DNA of 64,000 nucleotides from Polynucleobacter brandtiae (GCF_002797575.1 NZ_PGTX01000002.1:248001-312000); one strand, 5' to 3'. Shown: positions 1 to 9,425, numbered from the stretch's first letter. Notes: generated by a model not told the origin, from the sequence alone. Made by a program: numbers and translations.

Positions 1-108
1 ACCTATGGCATCACAGGCACACCCACCCTTTTCTTTACTGATGGTAGTCGCTTTCCAGGTGCAGTACAAATTGCAGATATTGAAAAGAAATTTAGTAGTT
101 TGAAGTAA
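1..108 (+). CDS. DsbC-like thiol:disulfide interchange protein, C-terminal end (partial)
   Basis: Only the last 35 codons are in the window, ending in TAA at 106-108. They read TYGITGTPTLFFTDGSRFPG and then a short helical tail. The cis-proline TPT motif followed by a strand and turn (LFFTDGSRFPG) is typical of the thioredoxin fold in periplasmic DsbC/DsbG disulfide isomerases. The catalytic CxxC region lies upstream of the window, so the exact subfamily cannot be settled. The M61 peptidase gene starts three bases after this stop, so co-transcription is likely. Confidence 0.7.
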   Translation, partial: TYGITGTPTLFFTDGSRFPGAVQIADIEKKFSSLK

Positions 109-111
109 CTG

Positions 112-1899
112 ATGATGAAAACCCCTCACCCCTCAGATTGGCCCGCTATTCAATATACGATTTGGTCAGCCGATCTAAATGGCCACCGCTTTCATGTCAA
201 GCTTCGTATTGACAACCCACTTCCTAGCGGGCAGATCGTCCAAATGCCAAGCTGGATTCCAGGAAGCTATTTAATTCGGGACTTTAGTAAACACATTGAA
301 ACAATTCAAGCCTATGTTGCTGACAAGCCAAATCAACCGTTAACACTTGAACGAATCGATAATGATCAGTGGCGCTTACCTAATGTAGTTGGACCTGTTG
401 ATATTCTGACTACGGTATATGCATTTGATTCTTCCGTTCGCACTGCTTATCTAGGTACTGATCGCGCCTTTATCAATGCTAGTAGTTTGTGTTTATCTGT
501 GAAGGGTCAAGAGCTATTACCTTGCGCCCTAGTCCTAATACCACCTCAAGATGCATCTGCTGATGATTGGACAGTGCAGACGAGTTTGCGCGCAGCCAAG
601 GTTGACAGCCAAGGCTATGGCTTTTATCTTGCCAAAAATTATGATGATTTGCTGGATCATCCGATTGCTCTGGGCGTGTTTCAGATTGCGCATTGGAAAT
701 CCAATGGCGTTTCCCACAGCATGGCGATTCAGGGATGTATCCATGAAGTGGATTTAGCGCGATTGGCAATAGATCTACAAGCTATCTGTACGTGCACCAT
801 TGATCTTTTTGAGCCCGCAACGAAACAGGCTCCGTTTGAGAATTACCTGTTTCTAGTCAATGCGGTACTTGCCGGCTATGGCGGGCTTGAACATCGCGAT
901 AGCACTGCCCTGCTTTGTCGACGGGATCAGATCCCACAGATCCACACACCCTTAGATGAAACTGCTTATCGTGAGTTCCTCGGTCTATGTAGTCATGAAT
1001 ATTTCCATGCCTGGCTTGTTAAGCGCATTCAAGCTAAAGCCTTTCAACCCTACCAACTTCATCGCAGAAACCATACGCGCCTGCTTTGGTTATTTGAAGG
1101 CTTTACGAGTTACTACGATGATCTACAGCTATTACGTAGTAAACGGATTGATCTAAAGACCTATCTTAAGCTCGTTGCCAATCATTGGAATGGCGTTCTG
1201 CGAGGCCCCGGAAGACATAAGCAAAGTTTGGCTGACAGCTCTTTTGATGCCTGGACGAAGTACTACCAAGCAGATGAAAACACGCCCAACGCAGTAGTGA
1301 GCTACTACGGCAAAGGGGCACTGCTTGCCCTAGGTCTGGATCTTCAAATTCGGATGTTTACCCTGAACGAACTTTCACTGGATGATTTGATGCGCCTCAT
1401 TTGGCAACGTCATGGCCTCACCATGAATGGCATTGCAGAGGATGGTCTTAATGACTTGATGATGGAATTATTGGGTCCTGGTTTTCATAAAACCTGGAGC
1501 GCATTTAAAGCCCGCTATATTTTTGGCGTTGAAGATATTCCGCTACAGAAATGGTTTGACCAAAACTATATTTCAGTTCAAACAAAAGCATATACCAAGC
1601 TAGAGAAAATTAAACTTCAGTTGGGTATGCGTCATGTCGATTCAAATGGCTGGCTCAAGATATCCCATGTGCTTGATGGCGGTGCAGCGCAACTAGCTGG
1701 ACTTGCCCCTGGAGATTTGCTTGCCAGCATCAATGGGGAACGCATCACTGCAGCACGCCTAGATATAATTTTATCTAGCCTTGTAAGCAAACAAGTCATC
1801 ACCATCAGCTTTTATAGGGATGATCTAGAGCATCAATGCATGACTACATTAGAAGAGAATCAAATGCCGGCACAATATGCATTAACTGCAGCGCATTAA
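112..1899 (+). CDS. M61 family metallopeptidase with C-terminal PDZ domain
   Basis: This 595-residue protein matches the M61 (glycyl aminopeptidase-like) zinc peptidases. The zinc motif HEYFH is at residues 295-299. The third ligand is probably Glu329 in LWLFEGFTSYYDD, and the family GGLEH motif is at about 257-261. An N-terminal beta-rich domain covers roughly residues 10-200, and a PDZ domain with the GDLLASINGE loop covers about 505-580. No signal peptide is evident, so it is probably cytoplasmic; its substrates are unknown. Two ATG codons lie in tandem at 112 and 115, and either may be the start. The stop overlaps the ung start as TAATG, which suggests translational coupling. Confidence 0.9.
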   Translation: MMKTPHPSDWPAIQYTIWSADLNGHRFHVKLRIDNPLPSGQIVQMPSWIPGSYLIRDFSKHIETIQAYVADKPNQPLTLERIDNDQWRLPNVVGPVDILTTVYAFDSSVRTAYLGTDRAFINASSLCLSVKGQELLPCALVLIPPQDASADDWTVQTSLRAAKVDSQGYGFYLAKNYDDLLDHPIALGVFQIAHWKSNGVSHSMAIQGCIHEVDLARLAIDLQAICTCTIDLFEPATKQAPFENYLFLVNAVLAGYGGLEHRDSTALLCRRDQIPQIHTPLDETAYREFLGLCSHEYFHAWLVKRIQAKAFQPYQLHRRNHTRLLWLFEGFTSYYDDLQLLRSKRIDLKTYLKLVANHWNGVLRGPGRHKQSLADSSFDAWTKYYQADENTPNAVVSYYGKGALLALGLDLQIRMFTLNELSLDDLMRLIWQRHGLTMNGIAEDGLNDLMMELLGPGFHKTWSAFKARYIFGVEDIPLQKWFDQNYISVQTKAYTKLEKIKLQLGMRHVDSNGWLKISHVLDGGAAQLAGLAPGDLLASINGERITAARLDIILSSLVSKQVITISFYRDDLEHQCMTTLEENQMPAQYALTAAH

Positions 1900-2675
1900 T
1901 GACGGCATTTTCTCCTACAGATATTCCTGAAGATTGGCGTAGTCTATTAGGTGATTACTTTGAGTCTGCCCAATGGCAAACTCTACAAAGTAAGCTTCAA
2001 GCAGAAATTGATTTGGAAGGTAGCCTGATTAGGCCAGAGCCCCAGAATTTCTTCAAAGCCTTATCGCTGACTGCCCTTTCTAATGTCAAGGTGGTGATTC
2101 TGGGCCAAGATCCCTACCATTCACCAGGCCTTGCTCAAGGCCTAGCCTTTTCTGTTCCTGGCCATATCCCCCTCAACTCTCGCCAATTCCCAAGCTCTCT
2201 TCGCAATATTCGCAAAGCATTGGCTTTAGAGGGCTTTGGTGCTCTTGCTAGCGGAGATTTGCATGACTGGGCAAAGCAAGGTGTACTCCTGCTCAATACA
2301 GCGCTGAGCGTCAAATTAGGCGAAGCAGGAAGCCACGCAAACCTAGGCTGGAAATCGCTCATTGATCGACTGATTGCTGAGTTGGTCAAGTACCAACCAA
2401 ATCTTGTCTGGATGCTGTGGGGTGGACATGCCCAGTCCAAGCTAGCCCTCATTGAATCGGGGTCTCAGCAGCTCATCCTGCAGTCCTCCCACCCCTCAGG
2501 ACTGGGGGTATATAAAACCGATCAGCCATTCTTACAGCCTGATGGAAAAGCCAGTTGTGGGCACTTTAAGAAAGCCAATACATGGTTAACAGAACATGGT
2601 CTGAGCCCAATATGCTGGGTAAACCAATCTGGAGAGGATCTCTTTGCATCAGATCAAGGCTCGCTGTTTAGCTAG
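1899..2675 (+). CDS. ung: Uracil-DNA glycosylase, family 1
   Basis: Ung removes uracil from DNA to begin base excision repair. The 258-residue product has the water-activating motif GQDPYH at residues 69-74 with catalytic Asp71, a PSSLRNI motif near 98-104, and HPSGL with His198 in the minor-groove loop. The usual family-1 motif is HPSPLS. Here the second proline is Gly, and the stretch before the following CGHF is longer than in the E. coli enzyme. The ATG at 1899 was chosen over an upstream in-frame ATG at 1836 because it overlaps the M61 stop and leaves a normal N-terminus. Confidence 0.93.
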   Translation: MTAFSPTDIPEDWRSLLGDYFESAQWQTLQSKLQAEIDLEGSLIRPEPQNFFKALSLTALSNVKVVILGQDPYHSPGLAQGLAFSVPGHIPLNSRQFPSSLRNIRKALALEGFGALASGDLHDWAKQGVLLLNTALSVKLGEAGSHANLGWKSLIDRLIAELVKYQPNLVWMLWGGHAQSKLALIESGSQQLILQSSHPSGLGVYKTDQPFLQPDGKASCGHFKKANTWLTEHGLSPICWVNQSGEDLFASDQGSLFS

Positions 2676-2688
2676 GTACTTATTAGGC

Positions 2689-2724
2689 ACTTAGTTAGAT
2701 ACTTAGTTAGATACTTAGTTTGCT
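2689..2724. repeat. Tandem 12-bp repeat, three units
   Basis: The unit acttagttagat occurs twice exactly (2689-2700 and 2701-2712). A third, diverged copy, acttagtttgct, follows at 2713-2724. The array fills most of the gap between the ung stop and the stop of the convergent membrane-protein gene. It carries many TAG/TTA triplets but no hairpin or poly-T tract, so it does not look like a classical terminator. Confidence 0.85.
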
Positions 2725-3001
2725 ACCTAGCAATCACCGCATAAAGGTAGCCTGACGCACTAGCAGCCACAATGGCACTGAGCCATTCCAGCATTTGTCC
2801 GGATTGGAAGAATCCGGCCCACTGCCCTGCGAAAGAGCTGGCGAAAGCCGCTAGGAAACCGATCAGAGCTGCCCAAAGGCACTTTTGACGCGATAGTTTG
2901 AGTGGTTTGAGTGATTGGGGACCTGGATAAGACACCCAGGCAAATAAGCCGGATACGCTGCCGATTAGTAAAAAAGCCAAAAACCCCATTGCAACCCCCA
3001 T
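2723..3001 (-). CDS. Small membrane protein of unknown function
   Basis: This 92-residue hydrophobic protein has about three predicted membrane segments: [36 protein letters not shown] and [17 protein letters not shown]. The size, the glycine-rich helices and the PG in the first loop recall YeaQ/YmgE (GlsB-type) proteins, but this is only a weak resemblance. The frame stays open upstream to 3046, which would overlap hemA. I chose the ATG at 3001. The next ATG, at 2989, has a GGGGG ribosome-binding-like run five bases upstream and is an equally good start. The gene is divergent from hemA and convergent with ung. Confidence 0.6.
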   Translation of the reverse strand: MGVAMGFLAFLLIGSVSGLFAWVSYPGPQSLKPLKLSRQKCLWAALIGFLAAFASSFAGQWAGFFQSGQMLEWLSAIVAASASGYLYAVIAR

Positions 3002-3018
3002 TAATAGCGCATCAATTC

Positions 3019-3024
3019 TATAAT
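3019..3024 (+). promoter_or_regulatory. Consensus -10 box (TATAAT) for hemA
   Basis: A perfect TATAAT ends exactly six bases before the hemA ATG at 3031. Transcription would start at or within a base or two of the ATG, giving a leaderless mRNA. The intervening bases cacaca contain no ribosome binding site. No good -35 hexamer is visible at the usual spacing, which lowers confidence. Confidence 0.5.
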
Positions 3025-3030
3025 CACACA

Positions 3031-4347
3031 ATGAAGTTGTTGACACTTGGCATCAATCATCACACAGCGCCGATTGCTATTCGAGAAAAAGTGGCCTTTG
3101 CCCCTGAATTTCTTCAAGAAGCGTTGCACGATCTTCGCCAACATCTGGTTGGCGCGAATCAGGCTGGGCTGCCAGAAGCCACTATTTTATCTACCTGCAA
3201 TCGTACGGAAATTTACTGCGCCGCAAATGACGCCAATGCAGCTAGCTTATTACATGAAGCCACCTTTGACTGGCTAGCCAAAACCCAACAGTTAGCGGCA
3301 AGCAGCTTACAACCCCACGTGTATGCGCTGCCCCAGTCTGATGCCGTGCGACATGCCTTCAGAGTAGCTTGTGGACTAGATTCGATGGTGATTGGAGAGA
3401 CCCAAATTTTAGGTCAGATGAAGGATGCTGTGCGCACCGCCAATGATGCAGGCGTCCTTGGAACCTATCTCAACCAACTTTTTCAAAAGACATTTGCAGT
3501 CGCTAAAGAAGTACGTAGCTCTACAGAGATTGGCGTCCACTCGGTGTCGATGGCAGCCGCATCAGTGCGACTTACAGAGCGGATCTTTGAAACCATTGCA
3601 GACCAACGCGTACTCTTTATTGGTGCCGGAGAAATGATCGCTCTATGTGCAACCCATTTTGCTGCGCGCAAACCAAAGGTAATAGCAATTGCTAACCGAA
3701 CAACCGAGCGCGGTCAAGAATTAGCGGATGCTATAGCCAATCAGGACATCAACACAGAGGCCTTGAAATTATCCGATCTTCCTAGTCGACTGCATGAATT
3801 TGATGTCATTGTTTCTAGTACTGCATCATCTTTACCAATTATTGGTTTAGGCATGGTTGAGAGTGCGCTTAAGCAACGCCGCCATAAGCCTATGGTCATG
3901 ATCGATTTAGCAGTGCCGCGTGATATTGAATCAGAGATTTCTCGTTTAAATGATGTGTATCTCTACACCGTAGATGACCTTGGCGTCATGATTCAAACAG
4001 GTGCTTCTTTGCGCCATGCTGCAGTAAGTCAAGCCGAAGCGATTATTGAAGATCGTGTTGGAAACTTTATGCACTGGATGCAGGGTCGTAAAACCGTTCC
4101 ATTGATTCAGGATATTCAACAACAGGGTGAACATCTCAGACAGCTTGAGCTCGATCGCGCTATGAAACGCTTGATGCGGGGTGATGACCCTCAAGAAGTG
4201 CTCAACGCAATGGCGCAAGGCTTAACTAATAAGTTTTTACATGGCTCCCTACATGCTTTGCAACACTCTCATGGTGCCGAGCGTGATGCACTCATTAAAT
4301 TACTACCCAAATTATTTTCCTCACACACTAAGCCAGAAGATCATTAG
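3031..4347 (+). CDS. hemA: Glutamyl-tRNA reductase
   Basis: HemA reduces glutamyl-tRNA(Glu) to glutamate-1-semialdehyde with NADPH, the first committed step of C5 tetrapyrrole synthesis. The 438-residue protein opens with [20 protein letters not shown]. It carries the catalytic cysteine in STCNRTEIY (Cys56) and the Rossmann motif VLFIGAGEM in the NADPH domain. The C-terminal helical dimerisation region is present, so length and layout are normal. The frame stays open to 2911, but the family N-terminus fixes the start at 3031. prfA follows with no gap, then prmC, the common hemA-prfA-prmC operon. hemB lies about 48 kb away in the window. Confidence 0.97.
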   Translation: MKLLTLGINHHTAPIAIREKVAFAPEFLQEALHDLRQHLVGANQAGLPEATILSTCNRTEIYCAANDANAASLLHEATFDWLAKTQQLAASSLQPHVYALPQSDAVRHAFRVACGLDSMVIGETQILGQMKDAVRTANDAGVLGTYLNQLFQKTFAVAKEVRSSTEIGVHSVSMAAASVRLTERIFETIADQRVLFIGAGEMIALCATHFAARKPKVIAIANRTTERGQELADAIANQDINTEALKLSDLPSRLHEFDVIVSSTASSLPIIGLGMVESALKQRRHKPMVMIDLAVPRDIESEISRLNDVYLYTVDDLGVMIQTGASLRHAAVSQAEAIIEDRVGNFMHWMQGRKTVPLIQDIQQQGEHLRQLELDRAMKRLMRGDDPQEVLNAMAQGLTNKFLHGSLHALQHSHGAERDALIKLLPKLFSSHTKPEDH

Positions 4348-5427
4348 ATGAAGCCTAGCATGCGGGCTAAGTTAGATCATCTAGATACGCGCTTAGCCGA
4401 ACTCAACTCCCTGTTAACTACTCAAGAGTCTACGAAAGATATGGATCAATATCGTAAGCTCACGCGTGAGCATGCAGATATTGCCACCGTGGTTGAGCAG
4501 TTCGGTTTATATAAACAGGCTGAGTCAGATGCTCAGGCAGCCGAGGAAATGCGTAAAGATCCTGATATGAAGGACTTTGCTGATGAGGAGCAAAAGCAAG
4601 CACAGGCGACGATGGAGGTGCTAGCAGAAACATTGCAAAAACTATTGCTTCCCAAAGACGTGAATGATGAGCGTAATGTGTTTTTGGAGATCCGAGCTGG
4701 TACTGGCGGTGATGAGAGTGCTCTGTTTGCGAGTGATCTATATCGGATGTACACCCGCTTTGCAGAGCGCCAAGGCTGGAAAGTAGAAATTGTGAATGCT
4801 GCTGAATCCGATTTAGGTGGCTACAAGGAAGTAGTCCTACGCCTAGTTGGTCAATCGGTCTACTCCCGCCTCAAGTTTGAATCTGGCGGTCATCGCGTGC
4901 AGCGAGTTCCCCAAACTGAGACTCAGGGACGTATTCATACCTCGGCGTGCACAGTTGCAGTGATGCCAGAAGCTGATGAATTAGAAGCCGTCAAAATCAA
5001 CCCCGCTGAACTACGCGTTGATACTTTTCGCGCTTCTGGGGCAGGTGGTCAGCATATTAATAAAACAGATTCTGCAGTCCGTATTACGCACTTACCCACG
5101 GGCACTGTGGTGGAGTGTCAGGATGATCGTAGTCAACATCGCAACCGCGAACAGGCTATGAAAGTATTGGTTTCTCGAATCATGGATGCCCGTGAACGAG
5201 AAAAACATCAACTCGAAGCGCAAACCCGTAAGTCTTTAGTAGGCTCTGGCGATAGAAGTGATCGTATTCGGACGTATAACTTCCCGCAGGGTCGGATTAC
5301 AGATCATCGAATTAATCTCACGCTCTACAAAATTGACTCCATGATGGATGGCGACTTGGACGATCTATGTAATGCCCTTGCTTCTGAGCATCAAGCGGAA
5401 CTACTGGCGGCACTAGGCGATCATTAA
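4348..5427 (+). CDS. prfA: Peptide chain release factor 1
   Basis: RF1 recognises UAA and UAG stop codons and triggers peptide release. The 359-residue protein has the catalytic GGQ at residues 233-235 ([13 protein letters not shown]), whose glutamine is the target of PrmC, encoded next. The stop-codon tripeptide at 188-190 reads PQT; E. coli has PAT at the same positions, so the middle residue differs while Pro188 and Thr190 are kept. The ATG directly follows the hemA stop, and prmC starts 11 bases downstream. Confidence 0.97.
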   Translation: MKPSMRAKLDHLDTRLAELNSLLTTQESTKDMDQYRKLTREHADIATVVEQFGLYKQAESDAQAAEEMRKDPDMKDFADEEQKQAQATMEVLAETLQKLLLPKDVNDERNVFLEIRAGTGGDESALFASDLYRMYTRFAERQGWKVEIVNAAESDLGGYKEVVLRLVGQSVYSRLKFESGGHRVQRVPQTETQGRIHTSACTVAVMPEADELEAVKINPAELRVDTFRASGAGGQHINKTDSAVRITHLPTGTVVECQDDRSQHRNREQAMKVLVSRIMDAREREKHQLEAQTRKSLVGSGDRSDRIRTYNFPQGRITDHRINLTLYKIDSMMDGDLDDLCNALASEHQAELLAALGDH

Positions 5428-5438
5428 CGACCTCTCAG

Positions 5439-6317
5439 ATGGATGCAACCCGCTCATTAAAGGCATTACTCAGTAACTCAACATTGCCGCCCAAAGAAGC
5501 ACGAATTCTGCTGGCGTACATTTTAGAGCAGCACTATCAGCTCCCTCGATCTGCCTTAATGTCTCGTGACGATATGGTGCTCAATGAGGAAGCCCAGAGG
5601 GCATGGCAAAACCTGGAGGCGCGCAGAATGCAAGGTGAGCCGATTGCTTATGTCTTAGGGAAAAAAGGATTTCACAATATTGAACTACTGGTTGCTCCAG
5701 GCGTCCTCATTCCTCGCCCTGAAACTGAATTGCTAGTCGATCTTGCCTTAGCCCAAATCAGTCGGCTACCCCAGATCCAGGGGCAAAGCGGGCCAATTCA
5801 ATTGCTAGACCTAGGAACGGGCTCTGGCGCGATTGTTCTTGCCATTGCCAGTACTGCCCCAGAGGTAAGCTGCACCGCAACAGATCAATCGGAAGATGCA
5901 TTGTTGATTGCACAAGAAAATGCACGATTATTAGGGCTTAGCAATAGGGTGAAATTTGCTAAGGGCAATTGGTACGAGGCGCTTGACGCCCAAATGCGCT
6001 TTGACGTCATTGTGAGCAATCCTCCGTATATTGCCAATCATGATCCCCATCTAATTGAGGGGGATTTGCGGTTTGAGCCATCATCCGCCCTCACAGATTT
6101 CGCCAGTGGGCTTACCTGCTTAGAAGCAATTATTTCCCAGGCGGATTCATACTTAAAGCCAGGGGGTTTCATTGCCGTAGAACATGGATTTGACCAGTCT
6201 GAAGCCGTAGTTCAGCTCATGGGTATGGCAGGCTTGGTGGATATTGAAGTGCATCTCGATTTGGCGGGTCATCACCGCGCCGCCTCTGCCAGGAAAAGTC
6301 GATCCGATCACTCATAG
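5439..6317 (+). CDS. prmC: Release factor glutamine methyltransferase
   Basis: PrmC methylates the GGQ glutamine of RF1 and RF2 using S-adenosylmethionine. The 292-residue protein has an N-terminal helical domain (about 1-80). The Rossmann methyltransferase core follows, with the SAM loop DLGTGSGAIVLAIA near residue 125 and the catalytic NPPY motif in VSNPPYIANHDPHL. Its place directly after prfA, its main substrate gene, is typical. The length is at the upper end of the family's usual range. Confidence 0.95.
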   Translation: MDATRSLKALLSNSTLPPKEARILLAYILEQHYQLPRSALMSRDDMVLNEEAQRAWQNLEARRMQGEPIAYVLGKKGFHNIELLVAPGVLIPRPETELLVDLALAQISRLPQIQGQSGPIQLLDLGTGSGAIVLAIASTAPEVSCTATDQSEDALLIAQENARLLGLSNRVKFAKGNWYEALDAQMRFDVIVSNPPYIANHDPHLIEGDLRFEPSSALTDFASGLTCLEAIISQADSYLKPGGFIAVEHGFDQSEAVVQLMGMAGLVDIEVHLDLAGHHRAASARKSRSDHS

Positions 6318-6411
6318 GATTCGACCAAGACACTTATTAGCCCTTTTTTCTATATAGGCTTAAAATTCAATTTATTAACAGCAGCATATTAACGACGTAT
6401 TTTAGGAAAAA

Positions 6412-6723
6412 ATGATGGATAACCAAGCAAAAATTCAAGAAATCGTGACTAGCCACCCTGTAGTGCTGTTCATGAAAGGCAACGCACAGTTTCCTCAGTG
6501 CGGCTTCTCCGGCAATGCGATCAACATCTTGCGCACCTGTGGTGTAAACGACATCTTCACAGTCAATGTGCTCGAAGATGAAGGTATTCGCCAAGGCATT
6601 AAGCAATTTTCAAACTGGCCTACTATTCCGCAGCTGTATATTAATGGTGAGTTTATTGGCGGTTCAGACATCATGACTGAGATGTTTCAGAGCGGCGAAC
6701 TAAAAACCTTAGTGCAGGCTTAA
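6412..6723 (+). CDS. grxD: Monothiol glutaredoxin (CGFS type)
   Basis: This 103-residue protein is a monothiol glutaredoxin that binds and passes on [2Fe-2S] clusters with glutathione, often together with BolA-type partners. The active site is CGFS at residues 30-33, in KGNAQFPQCGFS. The glutathione-binding WPTIPQLY and GGSDI motifs follow. Two ATG codons at 6412 and 6415 are possible starts, with an AGGAAAAA ribosome binding site just upstream. A BolA family gene (ibaG) lies at about 29.8 kb in this window. Confidence 0.95.
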   Translation: MMDNQAKIQEIVTSHPVVLFMKGNAQFPQCGFSGNAINILRTCGVNDIFTVNVLEDEGIRQGIKQFSNWPTIPQLYINGEFIGGSDIMTEMFQSGELKTLVQA

Positions 6724-6769
6724 TTACTCAAACTCATCCTATTGATATTTTTGAGCATTTGTTCCATTC

Positions 6770-8044
6770 GTGACATTTGATTTAAGCACCCTGCTTTTAT
6801 TTGGCCTGCCATTGGGTATATGTGCAGGCCTTTTAGTTTATGCGCTGAACTTGCGATCTGCCCTCATGCGAGTGCAAGAGCAAATTCAGAATGAAGGGGC
6901 TCTAACCACCACTTTACGAACTGAGCGCGATCAGGCCCTGCAACAGGCTATTCGACTAGAGGCAGAGTTACATTCTGAACGCAAGCAAGGCCTTGGCAGA
7001 ATTGAGTCTCTCAACGAAGCTAAAGAAGCCCTCACCAGTCAGTTCAAGAATCTAGCAAATGAAATTTTGGAAGACAAATCCAAACGCTTTGCTGAGCAAA
7101 ATGTGGCTAGTCTAGATGCATTGCTCAAACCACTACAGACCAAACTAAGTGAATTTAAAGAACAAGTTAATACGTCTTACGGTAATGAGGCGCGCGAACG
7201 CTTTGCCCTTAAAAATGAAATAGAACGCCTGGCCAATCTCAATCTACGCATGTCTGATGAGACCCGCTCCCTAACGCAAGCATTAAAAGGGGATTCTAAA
7301 GTGCAGGGTAATTGGGGTGAGCTGGTATTGGAGTCCATCCTAGAATCTTCTGGCCTACGCAAAGGTGAGGAGTATTTGGTTCAAGATAGTCATACTCTGA
7401 CTGATGGTTCACGTCTCCAACCTGACGTAGTGGTCAAGCTTCCTGAGGGAAGAAGTCTTGTAGTCGATAGTAAGGTATCGATTACTGCGTATGCACGGCA
7501 TGCCCAAGAAACTGACCCCGCCATTGCCGAACAAGAATTAGCGGCTCATATTCAATCACTACGGCAGCATATTCAGGGGCTGTCTTCGAAGAACTACAGT
7601 GCACTTTACGGTATTGGCTCGGTAGACTTTGTGCTGATGTTTGTTCCCATTGAGCCTGCATTTTTGCTGGCCTTAAAAACAGCGCCTAATCTTTATCAAG
7701 AAGCCCTCTCTAAAAATATTGTTTTAGTTTGTCCCAGCACCTTGATGGCTACGCTGCGAACTGTAGCCCATCTCTGGCGCCAAGACCACCAAAATCGCAA
7801 TGCGCTAGAGATCGCAAAACAGTGCGGCAGCTTGTACGATAAGTTTGTCGGATTTGTGGATGACCTAGAAAAATTAGGTCAGCGATTGGATCAAGCCCAA
7901 ACTAGCTACCATGATGCGTTTAACAAATTGAAGTCTGGCAAAGGCAACCTCATTCGGACTGCAGAAAAAGTACGGGAGTTAGGTGTTAAACCTAGTAAGA
8001 GCTTATCAAGCCCCCTGATTGAATCTGCTGCAGATCCTGAATAA
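6770..8044 (+). CDS. rmuC: RmuC family DNA recombination protein
   Basis: RmuC proteins limit inversions and recombination at short inverted repeats; the mechanism is unclear, but the domain has a nuclease-like fold. The 424-residue product has an N-terminal membrane anchor (about residues 5-25) and a charged coiled coil (about 28-90). The conserved RmuC region follows, with QGNWGELVLESILESSGL, the PDVVVKLPEGRSLVVDSKVS core near residues 218-238 and FVLMFVPIEPAFL. Translation appears to start at GTG 6770; no in-frame ATG fits better. The gene stands alone between grxD and an MFS gene that begins nine bases after its stop. Confidence 0.9.
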   Translation: MTFDLSTLLLFGLPLGICAGLLVYALNLRSALMRVQEQIQNEGALTTTLRTERDQALQQAIRLEAELHSERKQGLGRIESLNEAKEALTSQFKNLANEILEDKSKRFAEQNVASLDALLKPLQTKLSEFKEQVNTSYGNEARERFALKNEIERLANLNLRMSDETRSLTQALKGDSKVQGNWGELVLESILESSGLRKGEEYLVQDSHTLTDGSRLQPDVVVKLPEGRSLVVDSKVSITAYARHAQETDPAIAEQELAAHIQSLRQHIQGLSSKNYSALYGIGSVDFVLMFVPIEPAFLLALKTAPNLYQEALSKNIVLVCPSTLMATLRTVAHLWRQDHQNRNALEIAKQCGSLYDKFVGFVDDLEKLGQRLDQAQTSYHDAFNKLKSGKGNLIRTAEKVRELGVKPSKSLSSPLIESAADPE

Positions 8045-8053
8045 ACGGCTCTT

Positions 8054-9385
8054 TTGATTTTGACAAAATCAGATCCCCATTCTTATAGAAAAGTAGCTGT
8101 TGCAGCCTGCTTTGGTACTTTCTTAGAGTGGTATGACTTTCTAACTTTTGCTACCTTAGCTGTCATTTTTGGCCCCCTATTCTTTCCTTCTAGCGACCCC
8201 AATACGGCTCTTCTAGCCAGTCTAGCGACCTTTGGTGTGGGTATGGTTGTGCGACCACTTGGTGCCGCTTTTTTTGGATCATTGGGCGATCGCATTGGTC
8301 GTAAGCCCGTATTCATGATGACAATTAGCCTCATGGGTGTTGCTACTGTGAGCGTTGGATTTTTACCGACCTATGCCGATATTGGCATTTGGGCCGCAGT
8401 CTTGTTAGTCGGCCTCAGACTACTTCAAGGCCTTTCTGCCGGCGGTGAAATTGGTGGGAGTGCGGTCTACCTTACTGAACACGCAGGGCAAGAAAATCGT
8501 GGGTTCAAGACTAGTTTTTTACAACTCATGGGTCCTCTAGGCATTTTAGTATCGACTATTCAGGTGGCCCTACTTCGGCACTATCTTAGCGATGACCAAT
8601 TCCAGTCTTGGGGTTGGCGTGTACCATTTTGGATGTCCCTATTGCTCCTGATCATTGCATTTTGGATACGTAGATCTTTAGAAGAAACCCCTGTGTTTCT
8701 AGAACTTAGTAAGCATGGTGCAAAAGTTGAATCGCAGTTGATCAATAACTTTAAGAACCCAGAAATTCGAAAGAGAATGTTTCTACTCTTTTTCTGTGTT
8801 TCATCCAGTGGTGCCATCTTGTTTTTCTGTGTACAGGTTTACACGGCCATTTTTCTGAAAACAGCAGCCCACCTTCCTAGCGCCTTGGTAGATCAACTCA
8901 GTATCTATGCGACCTTGGTTCTTTTCCCGCTGACTATTTTTACAGGATGGCTATCCGATAAAGTTGGTAGAAAACCAGTGGTGGTCTGTGGTCTGATATT
9001 CGGGGCGGTATTGATCTATCCGGCATTTGAGATTTTGCAGATACTCAGTGCGCAGTATCTTCAATCGAGCAATGACGTTTTCGTAGTCCAAATAGGGTTG
9101 ATTCTGACCGCCCTATCCCTCTCACTGGCACTGGTGATCGGACCGCAATCGGCATTACTGGCAGAGCTTTTTCCGGCAAAGAATAGAAATAGTGCAGCCA
9201 CCCTCCCCCATAATTTAGCGGCGGGGTGGATCGGGGGATTATTACCTCTGATTGTTACTGGCTTGAATCAATGGTCTGGTAACAGCATTGCCGGGCTTTG
9301 GTATCCCACGGTATTTCTGGGTTGTGGGGCTGTTGTTGCTTTGCTTTATCTGCCTGAAACCAAGAAAACAGATCTGCTTCTTTAG
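8054..9385 (+). CDS. MFS transporter, metabolite:proton symporter (MHS) type
   Basis: This 443-residue, 12-helix permease belongs to the MHS branch of the major facilitator superfamily (ProP, ShiA and KgtP relatives). It has the subfamily N-terminus GTFLEWYDFLTFATLAVIFG. The loop 2-3 motif is GDRIGRKPVFMM, and the repeat in the second half is GWLSDKVGRKPVVV. The substrate cannot be read from the sequence; organic acids, betaines or proline are typical. No ATG is available near the start, so TTG at 8054 or 8060 is the probable start. A hairpin overlapping the stop codon probably ends the transcript. Confidence 0.88.
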   Translation: MILTKSDPHSYRKVAVAACFGTFLEWYDFLTFATLAVIFGPLFFPSSDPNTALLASLATFGVGMVVRPLGAAFFGSLGDRIGRKPVFMMTISLMGVATVSVGFLPTYADIGIWAAVLLVGLRLLQGLSAGGEIGGSAVYLTEHAGQENRGFKTSFLQLMGPLGILVSTIQVALLRHYLSDDQFQSWGWRVPFWMSLLLLIIAFWIRRSLEETPVFLELSKHGAKVESQLINNFKNPEIRKRMFLLFFCVSSSGAILFFCVQVYTAIFLKTAAHLPSALVDQLSIYATLVLFPLTIFTGWLSDKVGRKPVVVCGLIFGAVLIYPAFEILQILSAQYLQSSNDVFVVQIGLILTALSLSLALVIGPQSALLAELFPAKNRNSAATLPHNLAAGWIGGLLPLIVTGLNQWSGNSIAGLWYPTVFLGCGAVVALLYLPETKKTDLLL

Positions 9386-9393
9386 ATCTGTTT
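9366..9393 (+). terminator. Rho-independent terminator overlapping the MFS stop codon
   Basis: The arms AAACAGATC (9366-9374) and GATCTGTTT (9385-9393) pair perfectly around a 10-base loop. They are followed by the T-rich run ctttaa. The TAG stop of the MFS gene (9383-9385) lies inside the structure. Confidence 0.7.
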
Positions 9394-9425
9394 CTTTAAT
9401 CCACTAAGAGCACTTCTAAAAGCAA

